Source of the DNA: Datisca glomerata
Taxonomy: Eukaryota; Streptophyta; Magnoliopsida; Cucurbitales; Datiscaceae
NCBI GenBank assembly: GCA_003255025.1
Contig: QANY01005052.1
Span: 744,001 to 808,000 of the forward strand
Length of the DNA stretch: 64,000 nucleotides
Direction of reading: 5' to 3'
Each line of letters begins with the position of its first letter. Position 1 is the first letter of the stretch. Below, piece by piece: positions 1 through 14,090 of the stretch. The notes beneath the pieces were generated by a model that was not told where the DNA came from, ran no database searches, and saw only the letters and a list, made by a program, of their open reading frames with translations. Made by a program: the position numbers and the translations under genes.

Positions 1-1954
<1,954 letters not shown>

Positions 1955-2813
1955 TGTTGCTGCTGATCTTTGCGCCAACTCCACAAGACAACCGAAAGTT
2001 TTGGGGTACGGGTTTCCACAGATATATGTGAGCAGCAATTGAAAACCTAGCCTCGCAGAGCAAGGTTTTAGCTACCAGATGGGCTTCGTCCACCATGAAG
2101 CCCACAGCGAAACAACTACTCTTTAGTTGGGCCTTTCACTCTGAACCTTTACAAGGACCTTGAACCCTGAAACGAAGTGCAAGGGCAATTTTGTAACTTC
2201 AGAGACAAAATAAAACCAGTTTCAGTGCCTTCGGGGGAAGATGCGGTGCGGGAGGAGGGAACCACCATTTAGCTCCGTTACTGGTTTCAGAGCAGTGAGG
2301 AGGCAAAGTACTTCAGCAAGTGAGAAAATCTTCGAGTAAGAAACTTTAAAAGCTTAGATAGTTTCTTCAAGATCAATCTTTTCATTTTCTTGTGTTCATT
2401 TAATTCTTATAATTAGTATCTGAAGAAACGAGCAGATGAATGACCTGTTGGATTTGAACACGGACTACTCTTATTATATATCAGTTCATTACAAGTCTAT
2501 ATTAGCTCGTAATTCATGAGTTTGGGCTTGCTTCTAAATCTAGGGTTCGATCTGAAGCGGAAAAGTTGGGGTAAAGTTTCTCAGTCTCTCTTTGAAACGG
2601 AAGTTGCGGAATTGTAATATTAGCTTAGTTTGGATCCTTCTTTTTTGAAAATACTACAGAATTTATGAATTTAGGTTGAAACAGCGTTTTCTGAACATAT
2701 TGAATTTTGTTCTGAAAGCGCGGAAATTGGGTTTTCAGAGAATTTGCCGGACTGTTTGTTGTTTTGAATGGAGTGGGTTGGTACCAGAGAGACTCTGGCA
2801 ATGTGAGATAGCA
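1955..2813. promoter_or_regulatory. Shared upstream region of RPL17 and SWP73, with a site II element
   Basis: The two start codons face away from each other 859 bp apart, so this stretch must hold both promoters and both 5' UTRs. TGGGCC at 2128-2133 (GGCCCA on the RPL17 strand) is a site II/TCP-type element of the kind common upstream of plant ribosomal protein genes. On the SWP73 side, an AG/GTAAG-like donor near 2334 and several downstream AGs suggest a 5' UTR intron, but this is inference. No other coding sequence is recognisable. Confidence 0.5.
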
Positions 2814-4981
2814 ATGTCAGTGAATAATACTAGTAATAATAGCAACCTTGTGAGGAATGTTGGGGCACCATCACATTTTGGTAATTCAGGGATAGCTTCA
2901 CCATCTTTGCCAATGAATCACCCGACCCCTCTGCTCTCACAGTCACAGCCTCAAACACAAGGTGGGTCACACTTTCCAGGTCACTTTCAGTTGTCTGACC
3001 GTCAAGGCCAGGCGCTTGCCCCGGCACAATACACACACGGTCATGTGCAGGTACAAGCTCAAGCTTCCCATACCCAGTTTCAAGCTCAGGCTCAATCTCT
3101 TGCCCATCTTCATAGTGCTAATACTGGTAATGCCAATGCACCATCACCGTCTGTATCAACACCTGGCACAGGAAGCACCAAGCGGGCTGCTCAGAAGCCA
3201 CCTTCTCGACCTCCTGGATCATCTAATATCAATACAGCTTCACCATTTAAGACGATGGAGCTAACCCCAGCTGCACGGAAAAAGAAGCAGAAACTACCCG
3301 ATAAACAAATACCTGATAAAGTGGCTGCTCTTCTACCAGAATCTGCTCTCTATACTCAGTTACTTGAGTTTGAGGCTCGGATCGATGCCGCTTTGGCTAG
3401 AAAGAAGATTGACATTCAGGAGTCCCTCAAAAACCCTCCACATGTTCAGAAGACTCTTCGAATTTATGTCCTAAATACATTTGCGAATCAGCCTCAAACA
3501 AGTCCAGACAAGAACTCAGAATCCCCTTCTTGGTCACTTAAACTAATAGGGAGGATCCTGGAAGATGGAAGAGATCCTGTGGTCGCTGGTACGTTGCAAA
3601 AACCCTGTTCTTCAGACCCCAAATTTTCGTCTTTCTTTAAGAAAATTACGATATACTTGGACCAGAACCTTTATCCAGATAACCATGTAATTCTATGGGA
3701 GAGTGCTCGTTCACCTGTTCTTCATGAGGGATTTGAGGTGAAGAGAAAAGGGGATAAGGAATTCACCGCAATAATAAGATTAGAAATGAATTATGTTCCT
3801 GAGAAATTTAAGCTTTCACCAGCACTCTCTGAAGTACTTGGGATTGAGATGGAAACTCGTCGAAGAATTATAGCTGCAGTTTGGCATTATGTAAAGGCTA
3901 AAAAGTTGCAGAACCCAAATGATCCTTCCTTCTTTATGTCTGATCCGGCTCTTCATAAGGTGTTTGGGGAAGAAAAGATAAAGTTTGCTACGGTTTCACA
4001 GAAACTATCACAACATTTGACTCCTCCAAAGCCTATACATATTGAGCATAAAATTAAGCTTTCTGGAAATTGCCCCACTGGAAGTACTTGTTATGATGTA
4101 CTGGTTGACGTGCCCTTTCCTTTAGAAAAGGAAATGTCCGCTTTCTTAGCAAACACTGAGAGGCACAAAGAAATTGATGCCTGTGATGAATTGATTTCTG
4201 CTTCTGTAAAGAAGATCCATGAGCATCAAAGAAGGCGAGCTTTCTTCCTCGGCTTTAGTCAGTCTCCAGCTGAGTTCATCAATACTTTGATCGCTTCTCA
4301 AAGCAAAGATCTAAAGCTCATCACTGGAGATGCTAGTCAGCATGCGGAAAAAGAACGCCGTTCTGATTTCTACAACCAGCCATGGTTAGCTTCTTCTACT
4401 GCTTTTTATGTTTCTTTTGTCTTGTTTTTTGTTTGTTTTTTCCATGTTTGATCTTAACATACTGTGGAAACATTAAGTTGTCTTTTTATAAACTCAAGTC
4501 TAAACTTTTAAGGACCTTGACTTAAGTGGCCAACTGAAATGCGCCTTTTAATACACACGAGAGTGAGAATGGTTTTACAAAGATGATTTAAAGTTGATGA
4601 CAAATTTAAAGTGGTGTTGCATAACTAAGAGTTAAATAATGAGACTTTGGAGGTGAATTAAATATCGATCAAATTTTGAAAGCATTCATAGCTAAATCAC
4701 TTGCAGACACGTTATAAAACTGCACATTTGTGCGTAGCACATAGAAATAAGTGTAGAAAGTTGTGAGTTTTAGTACTTTGGGTATCATTGAAGGAAGAAT
4801 GAGGTTGCATCAATTCTTGTGCGTGTATTTTAATGGTATAACATTGATAAACTTCTATATCGAATTATATTATTATATCTAAGTAGTTTTTGGAAATTTT
4901 GACGTGATCAGGGTGGACGATGCTGTTATTCGTTATCTGAACCGCAAATCTGGCGGAAGTGATGCTCCTGGAAGCACCTGA
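2814..4981 (+). CDS. SWP73B: SWI/SNF chromatin-remodelling subunit, SWP73/BAF60 family (SNF12 homolog)
   Basis: This is a subunit of the nuclear SWI/SNF (BAF) chromatin-remodelling complex. Two coding exons, 2814-4384 and 4912-4981, join through a split Trp codon (TG, then G) to give 546 aa; Arabidopsis SWP73B/CHC1 is close to this length. The first 140 or so residues are Gln/Ser/Pro-rich and low in complexity. They are followed by the conserved core with [28 protein letters not shown]2 domain follows at about residues 310-390, with [19 protein letters not shown], then a conserved C-terminal region with [12 protein letters not shown]. The second exon supplies the tail [20 protein letters not shown]. 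The reading frame is open upstream to 2676, but the protein most likely starts at 2814 (MSVNNTSNN), where homologous N-termini begin. The choice of B over the A paralog is tentative. Confidence 0.93.
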
Positions 4982-5932
4982 TAAACAATGGTGATGATTG
5001 TTAAGACCTGGTTTGTTTTTTTGTGCAATTACCATAGGGGCAAAGATCATGAATAGTTTATATGTTTTCTCCTATTTTACTCAATTTTCCTTGTAGGTAA
5101 CTGCACTTGGACAAATATATGCCAAAATTATTATGAGAAGACTTGTCAAATGCGTTGATTCAAATTGGGGGCCATTGCCTCTATATCTTTCAATGTCCTC
5201 AGTTTCTTTCTTGCCCTTTTTTGTGATTTATTTCTAGATTTGTACACGCTTGTACTTTTATATATTTTCCTCAAGACTTGGTTAAAACAATTCATTATAG
5301 GCTAACTAACACAGAAATGTCAAGAGCTGGAAGTTCTTGGTAGAATTCAATTTTCTTATGTTGCTTGACTTGAAATTGCTTCATAGCAAAGACAGAGCAT
5401 GGACTATTGAAATCATGTGTGATGAACCAAGTTGAAGAAACATATCTTATGTTTGACATGGAAGATGTTTCTATTTGTAAGTATACAACTTGATTTTGTA
5501 CAAAGTATATTGGGTCATACGTAAAATCTCAAATTGTTACATAGTGTGATTATAGCCTCCACATTATCCATATGATCAAGGGTTCAATTCTTATAGATTT
5601 TCCATTTCTGGGTTAGAAAAGGAGGCAAGAGCAATCTTCCGAATTGATTAACCAGATTAACTAAATCATCTGATCAATTCTTGAGAATTTGGTTAGTTAC
5701 AATAAGCATGCACTTTATACCAGTTGGAACGGTGTAAAATCACATCTACATTTGGCATGTGCAAATAAAGCCTCTACCAATTAATGTTTTGAACTTGTCT
5801 TCTCAAAATTTATGTTAAAAATGCGACACAACCTTAATCTGTAACTAAAGTACACATGATCGCCAGCTTCTATCCTTGGATGCCTACTCTCATGCACCAT
5901 GCTTGATTTGTCTCAATCTCTTCATAGTTATC
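4982..5932. other. Intergenic region between convergent SWP73 and SAP-domain genes
   Basis: This AT-rich stretch holds the 3' UTRs and polyadenylation regions of two genes that end toward each other. I see no open frame with recognisable protein similarity, no RNA gene and no clear transposon end. Confidence 0.5.
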
Positions 5933-8881
5933 CTAACCATTTACATTTTTCAATCGCGCAATCAGCTCGTCCTGCATCCATCAGTGCATGCATAAATAAA
6001 GATACTCTTGACAGTAAGGAATCATTGAGTGAGTTCGCAAAGTATAGTTACCTTCCTCCCTTTAGGTGAGAGACCTTTTTGCTTCAAAAGGGCACGAAGC
6101 TTCTCTACTGTCAAACTTTGGAAGTCCTGATTCGACAGTTTACTACTGGATCCTTCTGCACGTAGAAATATCATTCAATATAACAAGTTGGTGGAAACTG
6201 ACTCTTAACTTTCTTCAACAGAGCGAAAAAAGACGACAAGTATACTATGACTTCCCATAGTATAATGACTACAAAAATCTCACAAAGAAAACAACCGAAT
6301 ACTGATTCCTATGACTGAATTTCTTCCACAACAAAGCCTACTTCCATCAGACTGCACCAACATATTTCTAAAGAAAAGAGACAATGCAAAGGAACAATGA
6401 GAACTAACCTTGTGTCGAACTGCTTTGCACATTAGCTCTCTTAGCTCTATTATCTGAAACTCTTTCACCAACCCTAGAAAGGATATAAGGTGTGAATGAG
6501 ACATAGAATGCTAATATGCTAATCACCAAAGAAAGATAAGGCAAATATCCTACATGCTTTCAAATGGCATTTGTTGCACACAATGTATGTGGTAGACACA
6601 ATTTTTTCCTCATAACTATTCCCTACATGCAACGAGCCATGAATGAATGAATGGGAATCAAAAGAATAGACTTCCACTGAACACGTTCGATATGAATATT
6701 CATCACCGAAAGAAGGTATGGCTACCTCTTTCTAGATGGCTCAGTTGCAGCTACTCCTTTCACATCCCTCGAACTGTTATTTCTAAGCATGAGTGATCTT
6801 ATAAGTATATTCTGCTGGTTTGTTTTTATTTCTTGGTCATCTGGAGATAAAAGCAACAGTATGAAATTTTCAATTCAAAATACATCCAATCAAAGACTAA
6901 CGGCAATATACTGCACTTACTCCATTGAAAGGTCCTTAAAAGTCTAACTCAGCGTAAAATAATTGAAACTATCAAATCACAATATAGAACAAGTGGCAGG
7001 TATAACATATACAGACTCAGTCTTTGCTTTCTTTTATTTACAGTGCAGCAGATGTTATCAACGGCATTGAAGCATAGATTTATCTGTAATATTTCCTAAT
7101 CCTACTAGTTATAAATCAACAAAGTCATGCTGTCAGTATGGTTGTACAGTAAAGATAACAGAAGATGCAGATTGTAAATCTTATCAACACGTCTAATGAA
7201 ATAACCCCCTATATCACGTATAGACTGAGTCTTCACTCTTCACTTTCTACTATTTACAGTGCAGCAAATGTGTTATCAACGGCATTGAAGCATAAATCTG
7301 TAGTTATTTCCTACTAGTTGTAAATCAACTAACTCATGCTGTCAGTATGGCAGGACAGTAAAGAGAACAGAAGATGCAGATTGCCCATCTTATCTACACA
7401 TCTAATGAGATGATCCCCCTATATCACGTTATGTCTCAGGAAGTTTTACAATCTCAATTAATCGAACAACAGAAGTAAACTAATCTACTAGATGGATTAA
7501 AACTGTAGAACATAACCCAACATGTGAAACTGCTGGAATTCCACATGAGGATAATTCTTCCCTGTGCTAGAGAGCTGCATTGCTTTCACTAATCATTCAA
7601 GATCTCAAGCTTTTAATGATGTGTTGAACTGATTGGGAATTGTTGGAATTTAATAAATGCATAAAATTTTCGGTAGCTGGACCATATGGGGAGAACTGAA
7701 TCTGAGACAGATACTATGTAATGTGATTTAAATTACTGGGTACATCATACATGCCCCACTGCAATTTAGCACTTCATAATTGTCTGGACAATGTGTGTTT
7801 TCCGTTGACACACAAGATCATTTGCTAGTAGAAAATGCCGGCCTAAAATATTCACATTTTCAATGCTTTTTACGTAAATTACTCCTATAAATGTAAATGA
7901 AAGCGTAATTTTGTGTCATAGAGCGACCCAATCTGTGTTACATAAAGCTATACATGCACTCTATTGTCATTGTACTTGCCTATAATGACTCTTAAACAAT
8001 CGCATTTATAATGCTGAATGAAGAATAAAGAAAACTAGCGTCAAGCAACCAACAAACATCATGAAACAGTCGGTAAAACAATTTCTCTAGAAAATGAAAA
8101 CAAAATCACCTGGAGGTGATGTGTCATGAACACAGATATAAACCCGCATCCTACCCTGTGAAAACATCATGAAGACGAGTAATGAGAATTTCAAGTAAAT
8201 CATGTGCAAAGAAAAATACGCTGGGGGAATAATACAAATCAAAAAAAGGAACTAGATTGTCAAGAAATTTAATTTTAATTTTTTCAATAATCATTTCAGA
8301 ATTTAGACGCAAACTAATGCCTCTCTGAAGAGCGAAATAACATTCGAACTTTGATAGAATGCCTAAAAGCATTACCTACGCATATCATACTCTACAATCG
8401 TGAATACCAACCTTGTAAAAATATCTTCGGACCAACAATGAAACTCAACCCCTCTGTTTGCTAGCAGAGGAAAAGCTTATAGATTCATGACTGCAAGCCC
8501 CTAGTTGATATTTTCGTTAACATTACTTGGTTTTAAATATAACTAATTGAACAAATAATTACTGTATCTAGTGGACTTCTGTTCTGTTATCACTTCCACT
8601 ACTTCCAACAGATGGGAAGCACACAATCAATAGTTTAATCAGTATTTTCCCGAACTTTCTAGGGAACCAAACAGAATGTAAACGAAAAATAGTTTAGGAA
8701 AAAAAAAGAGAGAGATCTTGATGTTAAAAAAGAGTAGTCAGAGGTTAAAGACAGAGATTACCGGATTAGACGATACAATGGTGGATGTGAAATGGCCGCG
8801 AGAAGGGAGGTTATCGAGGTACTTGGAAGCACCAAGGGTAGTTGGATTCGCATCAAAACTATAAGAAGACGACGCATCCAT
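5933..8881 (-). CDS. Small plant SAP-domain protein (putative DNA/RNA-binding)
   Basis: Six coding exons on the minus strand join in frame with GT-AG borders: 8762-8881, 8110-8155, 6726-6840, 6409-6473, 6052-6155 and 5933-5971. They give a 162-aa protein. The start is in a strong context (GCCATGG). The N-terminal part has no known domain; its middle holds [15 protein letters not shown] and [11 protein letters not shown] polar, basic stretch follows. The C-terminus is a SAP motif, [20 protein letters not shown] plus [10 protein letters not shown], residues about 118-159. SAP domains bind DNA or RNA and are typical of nuclear proteins in chromatin or RNA processing. The exact role of this small plant family is not known to me. 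The 1.27-kb third-from-last intron segment between 6841 and 8109 carries a tandem duplication. Confidence 0.85.
7013..7431. repeat. Tandem duplication of about 210 bp in an intron of the SAP-domain gene
   Basis: Two adjacent copies, 7013-7221 and 7222-7431, share AGACT(C/G)AGTCTT, TTTACAGTGCAGCA, TATCAACGGCATTGAAGCATA, CATGCTGTCAGTATGG, AACAGAAGATGCAGATTG and CCCCCTATATCACGT in the same order. The copies have diverged by substitutions and small indels. No coding function is seen. Confidence 0.85.
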
Positions 8882-9059
8882 GGCTGACGAACCCTCAAAA
8901 CTCAAAGACAGAGACTGAAAAAAAAAATGTGCATCGGATGTAGGGTTTTTTTTCACAAAATTATACCTTTAAACTAATTTTTGTTTATTCTAATTTCCAT
9001 TCGCTTTTTCTCTATTTTTTTTTTCTTACACATTGACTGACACTCTCTCTCCCTTCACC

Positions 9060-11130
9060 ATTTTATAAAAAATATGTACTCATTATATAGTCTACATGAT
9101 AACGACACGATAATCGTGTACCCATCGTGTAGTGTACACGATGACTACATGACGAACGTGTAGTCAGTGTGTACACTACACGATGATCGTGTAGTCATCG
9201 TGTACACTACGCGACGATAGTGTAGCTATCGTGTACACATGACCCACCATCCACTTACTTTTTTTCATTATTTCCCCTCAATATTTTTTTTACACAACAT
9301 TAAATCAAATTTCAATTATTCTTTTTCAACACCCAACCTCCGCTATTGATTTGTATTTAAATAAATATATTACATGTATAATGTCGTATGATGATTACAC
9401 GACGATCGTATAACCATCGTGTGCACTGCACGATAATTAATCTTTCTTCATTTTCTCCCAATATTTTTTTTACACAGCATCAAATCAAATATCGATTCAT
9501 CATTCTTCAACACTCAACCTTCATATTTATTCATATTTACATATATATATATAAAGGTAAATATATTACATGTGTAGTGTACACGATAACTATACTACAT
9601 ACATGATGATCGTGTAGTCATCGTGTACCCATAGCCACCATCTACTTACATTTTCTTCATTTTTCTCCCAATACTTTTATTATACAACATCAAATCAAAT
9701 ATCAATTCATTCTTCTTCAACAACACTCAAACTCATATTTATTTATATTTAAATAAATATATTATATGTGTAGTGTACACGACGATCGTATAGCCATCTT
9801 GTACGCATGACCCACCATCCACTTACTTTTTTTATTTTTCTCCGATACTTTTCTTACACAATATCAAATCAAATGTCAATTCATTCTTCTTCAACACTCC
9901 ACCTCTGTATTTATTTATATTTAAATAAATTTATAAAATTAAATATATTACATGTGTAGTGTGCGTGGCGATCGTGTAGTTATCGTTTACACCATACGAC
10001 GATCGTGTAGTTATTGTTTACAATACACGACGATCGTGTAGCCATCGTTTACACTACACGATGATCGCGTAGCCATCGTGCACACTACACGATGACTACA
10101 CAACGACCATGTAGTCATCGTATATACTACACGATGACTACACGACGATCGTGTAGCCATCATGTACCCATGGCCCAGCATCCACTTACTTTTTCTTCAT
10201 TTTTCCCCAATACTTTCTTACACAATATCAAATCAAATTTCAATTCATACTTCCTCAACACTCAATCTCCATATTTAATATATTTAAATAAATATATTAA
10301 ATCAAATATATTTATATGTATAGTGTGCATGATGACTACACGACGGTGGTGCAGCCATCGTGTACATTACACCGTGACTACACGGCGATCGTGTAGACAT
10401 CATGTACACTGCATGATGACTACACAAGGATCGTGTAGCCATCGTGTACCCATGACTCACCATCCACTTGCTTTTTCTTCATTTCCCCCCAATATTTTTC
10501 TTACACAACATATATCAAATGTTAATTCATTATTCTTCAACACTCAACCCTGTATATTTATTTATATTTAAATAAATATATAAAATTAAATTACATGTGT
10601 AGTGTACGTGATGACTACACAACGATCGTATAGCCATCTTGTACTCATGGCCCACCGTCCACTTATTTTTTCTACATTTTTTTCTCACAATACTTTCTTA
10701 CACAATATCAAATCAAATGTCAATTAATTATTCTTCAACACTCACCCTCCATATTTATTTATATTTAAATAAATATATAAAATTAAATATACTACATGTG
10801 TAGTGTACACGATGATCGTGTAGCCATCGTGTACCCACGGTCCACCATGCACTAACATTTTCTTCATTCTTTCCCCCAATATTTCCTACATAATATCAAA
10901 TTAATGTCAATTCATTTTTTTTCAACACTCAACCTTCATATTTATTTTTATTTAACAAATATATAAAATTAAATATACTACACGTGTAGTGTACATGATG
11001 ACTACACGAAGATCGTGCAGTTATCATGTACACTACGCGATGGCTACATGACGATCGTGCAGTTATCATGTACACTACATGATATGATACATTACATGTG
11101 TAGTATACACGATGATCATATAGTCATCTC
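9060..11130. repeat. Higher-order tandem array with palindromic CACGAT/ATCGTG minisatellite
   Basis: About eight diverged units repeat the order CCACCATCCACTTAC, TTCTTCATTTTTC, TACACAATATCAAATCAAAT, TTCTTCAACACTCAACCTCC, TTTATATTTAAATAAATAT, then a run of near-palindromic motifs such as CTACACGATGATCGTGTAG. The TTTAAATAAA anchors lie near 9355, 9747, 9919, 10283, 10566 and 10762, with weaker ones near 9545 and 10950. Unit length is about 170-360 bp and varies with the number of palindromic motifs. The short ORFs here are artefacts of the repeat. Confidence 0.85.
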
Positions 11131-11289
11131 GCACACTGTGATTTCTCTATCTTAAATCTAGGTAAAAGCTAAAATTAACAAAATTCATCAAAATTAGGCC
11201 AAAATTTTCACCAATTTTGCGTCAAAATTCCAAAAATAAAATTACAATATTAGCTCTCAACCTTGGTTTTTCAAAAAATGAGAAAGTTG

Positions 11290-11500
11290 TACAATCACAA
11301 AGTAAATGAAGCAAAGAAATCAAAAACGAAGAAGGAGAAATGAGAGTAATGGAGGTAGGAGGGATGGCTTTGGGAAAATGAGTTTCTCAGAAAATGAGAG
11401 AGAGATAAAGATGGAGGATGAAGAGAGAGTGTGTGTGTGTCAGTGTGTAAGAAGAGCAATGAAGGAAAGAAAGGAGAAAAGGTGAATGGAAGGTGGGTCA
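11290..11500. repeat. GA/GT-rich simple-sequence stretch
   Basis: This purine-rich stretch (AGAGAGAGATAAAGATGG, GAGAGAGTGTGTGTGTGTC and similar) gives a spurious Ser/Phe/Leu-rich frame on the minus strand. No gene is supported. Confidence 0.6.
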
Positions 11501-11538
11501 AATGTTAGGATAAATAAAAAAATTAGGTCAATAGTATA

Positions 11539-12060
11539 TTTTTATAAATTGTTTTATCCAGAGTTACAGGTCAGATTAGCCATTAACCCATCTCGCTATA
11601 TATGCGGGAATGAGACGGGAAAAAACTATAAGAAAGTGAGGAAAAAAATTACATTTCCTCTGTCAGTTGCCAAAATGACCAGAAAATAACAAAAATACAA
11701 AAATGGTTGAAAATAGCTGCAATAACTAATTTAATTACTAAAATATACAAATGTAAATAAATTTAGTTACCTTACGATTGTACAATTTGATAATTAATTA
11801 GTTAGTCCGGTCATTTTTGTAATTTTATTTTTTAGATATTTTTGCAAATCCTACTTTTTTTCAGTTATTTTCGTAGTTCTCTCAAAAAGTGCCATCGATA
11901 ATTTTTTGACAGGTTGACGAAAGAAATACAAACAAAACGTTACTACATGACCTATTTTAATATTTTATATATAAAAATGATCATTATATTTTTTATATGC
12001 AATACAAAGCACTTTTAACTTTAAAAGCCTTAAAGTTAATTGTAAAATTAGTAGGCTGTT
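11539..12060. other. Spacer between array element and LINE 1
   Basis: AT-rich sequence with no recognisable coding, RNA or terminal-repeat features. The 3' end of LINE 1 probably lies near its right boundary. Confidence 0.4.
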
Positions 12061-12099
12061 AGTTAGTATATAGCCTGGAAATCAAATCACTTGAGTCCA

Positions 12100-12640
12100 A
12101 GGAACTTCGGCTCTTTGTTGGATTAGGCCATTGTAAGTCTTCCTAATTGAAAAGGAGCCATTAGTATTCAGATTCCAAATCCATGCATCGTGCTTCAAGG
12201 TGTTGTCAAGACTGAAGCGCCAATGTATCAAACTTGATTCAATCCCTTTATTAGGCCACACCTACCTCCCTTCTCTAATCAGAATGGAGGGGATAATTCA
12301 ACTGGAGACCTGAACGCAGCTACGTATTTTTACCTCCATTTTCATATAGGATTCTTGCAAGCTGCCAAGGCTCAATGATACGCTCCCACCATTGCCAATT
12401 CTGATTTCACAATTCCTTACACATACACCCCCTGATTCTGATGAGCTTTCTCCAGGACCATGAATTCTCCAGGACCATGAAGGGTCAACTGACATCTTTA
12501 CTGTGAACATAGAATACCCTTTTAACAAGTTGTGATCACACCATGCTATCCAAAGAGATTCCTTTGCCCTAATCACCAACCTCCAAAAAATGTTTTGCCA
12601 CTGCAACAGTGTTCCAGACTGTCAAATCTCTAATGCCCAG
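12100..12640 (-). pseudogene. LINE 1 ORF2 C-terminal (zf-RVT) region
   Basis: The minus-strand frames give pieces matching the zf-RVT part of plant L1-type pol: GGIGVRDLTVWNTVAVAKHF, then NPI..KW and a LDLxxxGR-like stretch. The part at 12298-12606 stays open for 102 codons but is frameshifted against the flanking matches. It belongs to the same broken ORF2 as the reverse transcriptase upstream. Confidence 0.6.
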
Positions 12641-12933
12641 ACCACCCCATGATACTTTTGCTCCTCTAGCTAGATCATTGCTTCCTTTCCGTAAGAAATT
12701 TCTAGGAGCATCATTAATCTTCTTCATAACTTGCTTAGAGAGGATGAGGAGGCTAGCCCAATAACAGCATTAAGGATTGATTTAATCAGTTGCAATTTGC
12801 CTGCTTAAGTCAAATGCTTGTTTTCCCAAGCTTTAGCTCTTTGAATTATTTTATCCACCCAAACCTCACAATGCAATTTAATTAGCTTATAAAGATTAAA
12901 GGGATCCCTAGGTACTTGACAAGAAGAGTTCCT

Positions 12934-13335
12934 CTAGTAAAACATGTTCCAGTGAGAATTGCTGCTTAGAATCATTAACTCTATAGAAAAAGTTACTTTT
13001 AGTCTCATTGGTTTCAGACCTAATAACAAACTAAATAAATCAATGTCAACTTTGACTATTCTAAATGACTGAAGATTTCCTTTACAAAATACTAAGAGAT
13101 CATCTGCTAAACACAAGTTAACAATTCTACCTTTCATGCATTTCGAGTGGAACTGAAATGAAGAAAGAGAGGTACATTTATTCAGGATATCAGTCAAGAC
13201 TTCCATTACTAAGACAAAAAGGCAAGGAGATAATGAATCTCCTTGTCTTAAGCATCTACCTCCTTGAAAGTGACCTTGCAAACCATCATCATGTTTATAA
13301 AGTATGATGGAGTGGTAACACACTCCATGATTCAA
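12934..13335 (-). pseudogene. LINE 1 reverse transcriptase fragment
   Basis: An open stretch of 133 codons carries the L1-type RT signature GGRCLRQGDSLSPCLFVLVM (family consensus LRQGDPLSP) and the catalytic box LCLADDLLVFC, in place of the usual FADD. The Phe-to-Leu change and flanking stops show decay. It would copy element RNA at a nicked target if intact. Confidence 0.85.
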
Positions 13336-14090
13336 TCAATGAACCTATTAGGTAGTTCAGCCCCTCATTAATTCTTGGGAGAGCAGAATGTTATCAGAAA
13401 TGAATCTTTTAGGCACAAAAGTTGTTTGGTCCAAACTAACTAGTTAAGAAGCACAGATTTCAGCCCATTAGCAAGCATTTTGCTATGCACTTATACGCCA
13501 GATTACAATAAGCTATAGGTCTGTACTCAGAGACTTCAGTAGGATTAGAAACTTTAGGCAGAAAATCCAAGATAGCAGCAGTTACATCCCCACATTATGT
13601 GCCAAGCTCTTTTAAAGAAACCAACAGAAAATCCATCGGGCTTCCTGTGATTGAAAGAAAAGAAAGTCCTCTTTGACCTCATCAACATCAAAATCCTGAG
13701 TCAGGCCATTACATAACTCAGAATCTACCCAGAATCTGCACTAGGGTGAGTCAAAGTGTTTCCAAGATCATCTAAAAGTTGAAATGTTTGAGATTTTCTC
13801 CTGTGAAATTTCACTGCATTGAAAAAGAAAAAGGTGTTGTTGTCCCATAGGTTCAACCAAGTTACCCTAGATTTTCTGCATATAAAAGCTTTCCTCTGCT
13901 AATTTCCAATGCATATGCTGTTTTAGTGCTTCACTAGCAGCCTTTTGAGCCTCTACTTGATCAGGAAATGCATCCAGATTCTGATTTGCTTATTGGAGAG
14001 TAACGGTAGCTGCATTAGTTCTTTTGGAGATGTCATTGCAATGCTGCAAGTTGAAATGCCTCAAAGCCTTTTTTTACTGATGTGAGCTTT

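Larger units (their letters stand above)
8962..11538. mobile_element. Probable non-autonomous MULE-like element made of repeated CACGAT-array units
   Basis: The block is bounded by imperfect inverted repeats. The left end at 8962-8998 reads TATAC..TT.A.CTAATTTTTG then TTTATTCTAA. The reverse complement of 11504-11538 reads TATACTATTGACCTAATTTT then TTATTTATCCTAA. No target duplication was identified. The interior (about 9060-11130) is an array of diverged units. No ORF encodes a recognisable protein. The same unit sequence recurs at the left end of the Mutator-like remnant at 31.9 kb, which suggests a common family. The bounds are inferred by eye. Confidence 0.5.

Noticed and set aside
2676..2813. 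Upstream in-frame ATG for SWP73 at 2676
   Set aside because: The 46 extra residues lack the composition of family N-termini, and the ATG at 2814 begins the expected sequence.
9388..10571. Short frames with repeated His/Arg/Thr pattern in the CACGAT array
   Set aside because: The frames follow the tandem repeat, lack a consistent frame between units and match no protein family.
9060..11130. Resemblance of the evenly repeated palindromic motifs to a CRISPR array
   Set aside because: The host is a plant, units and spacers are themselves repeated, no cas genes are present, and the spacing is irregular.
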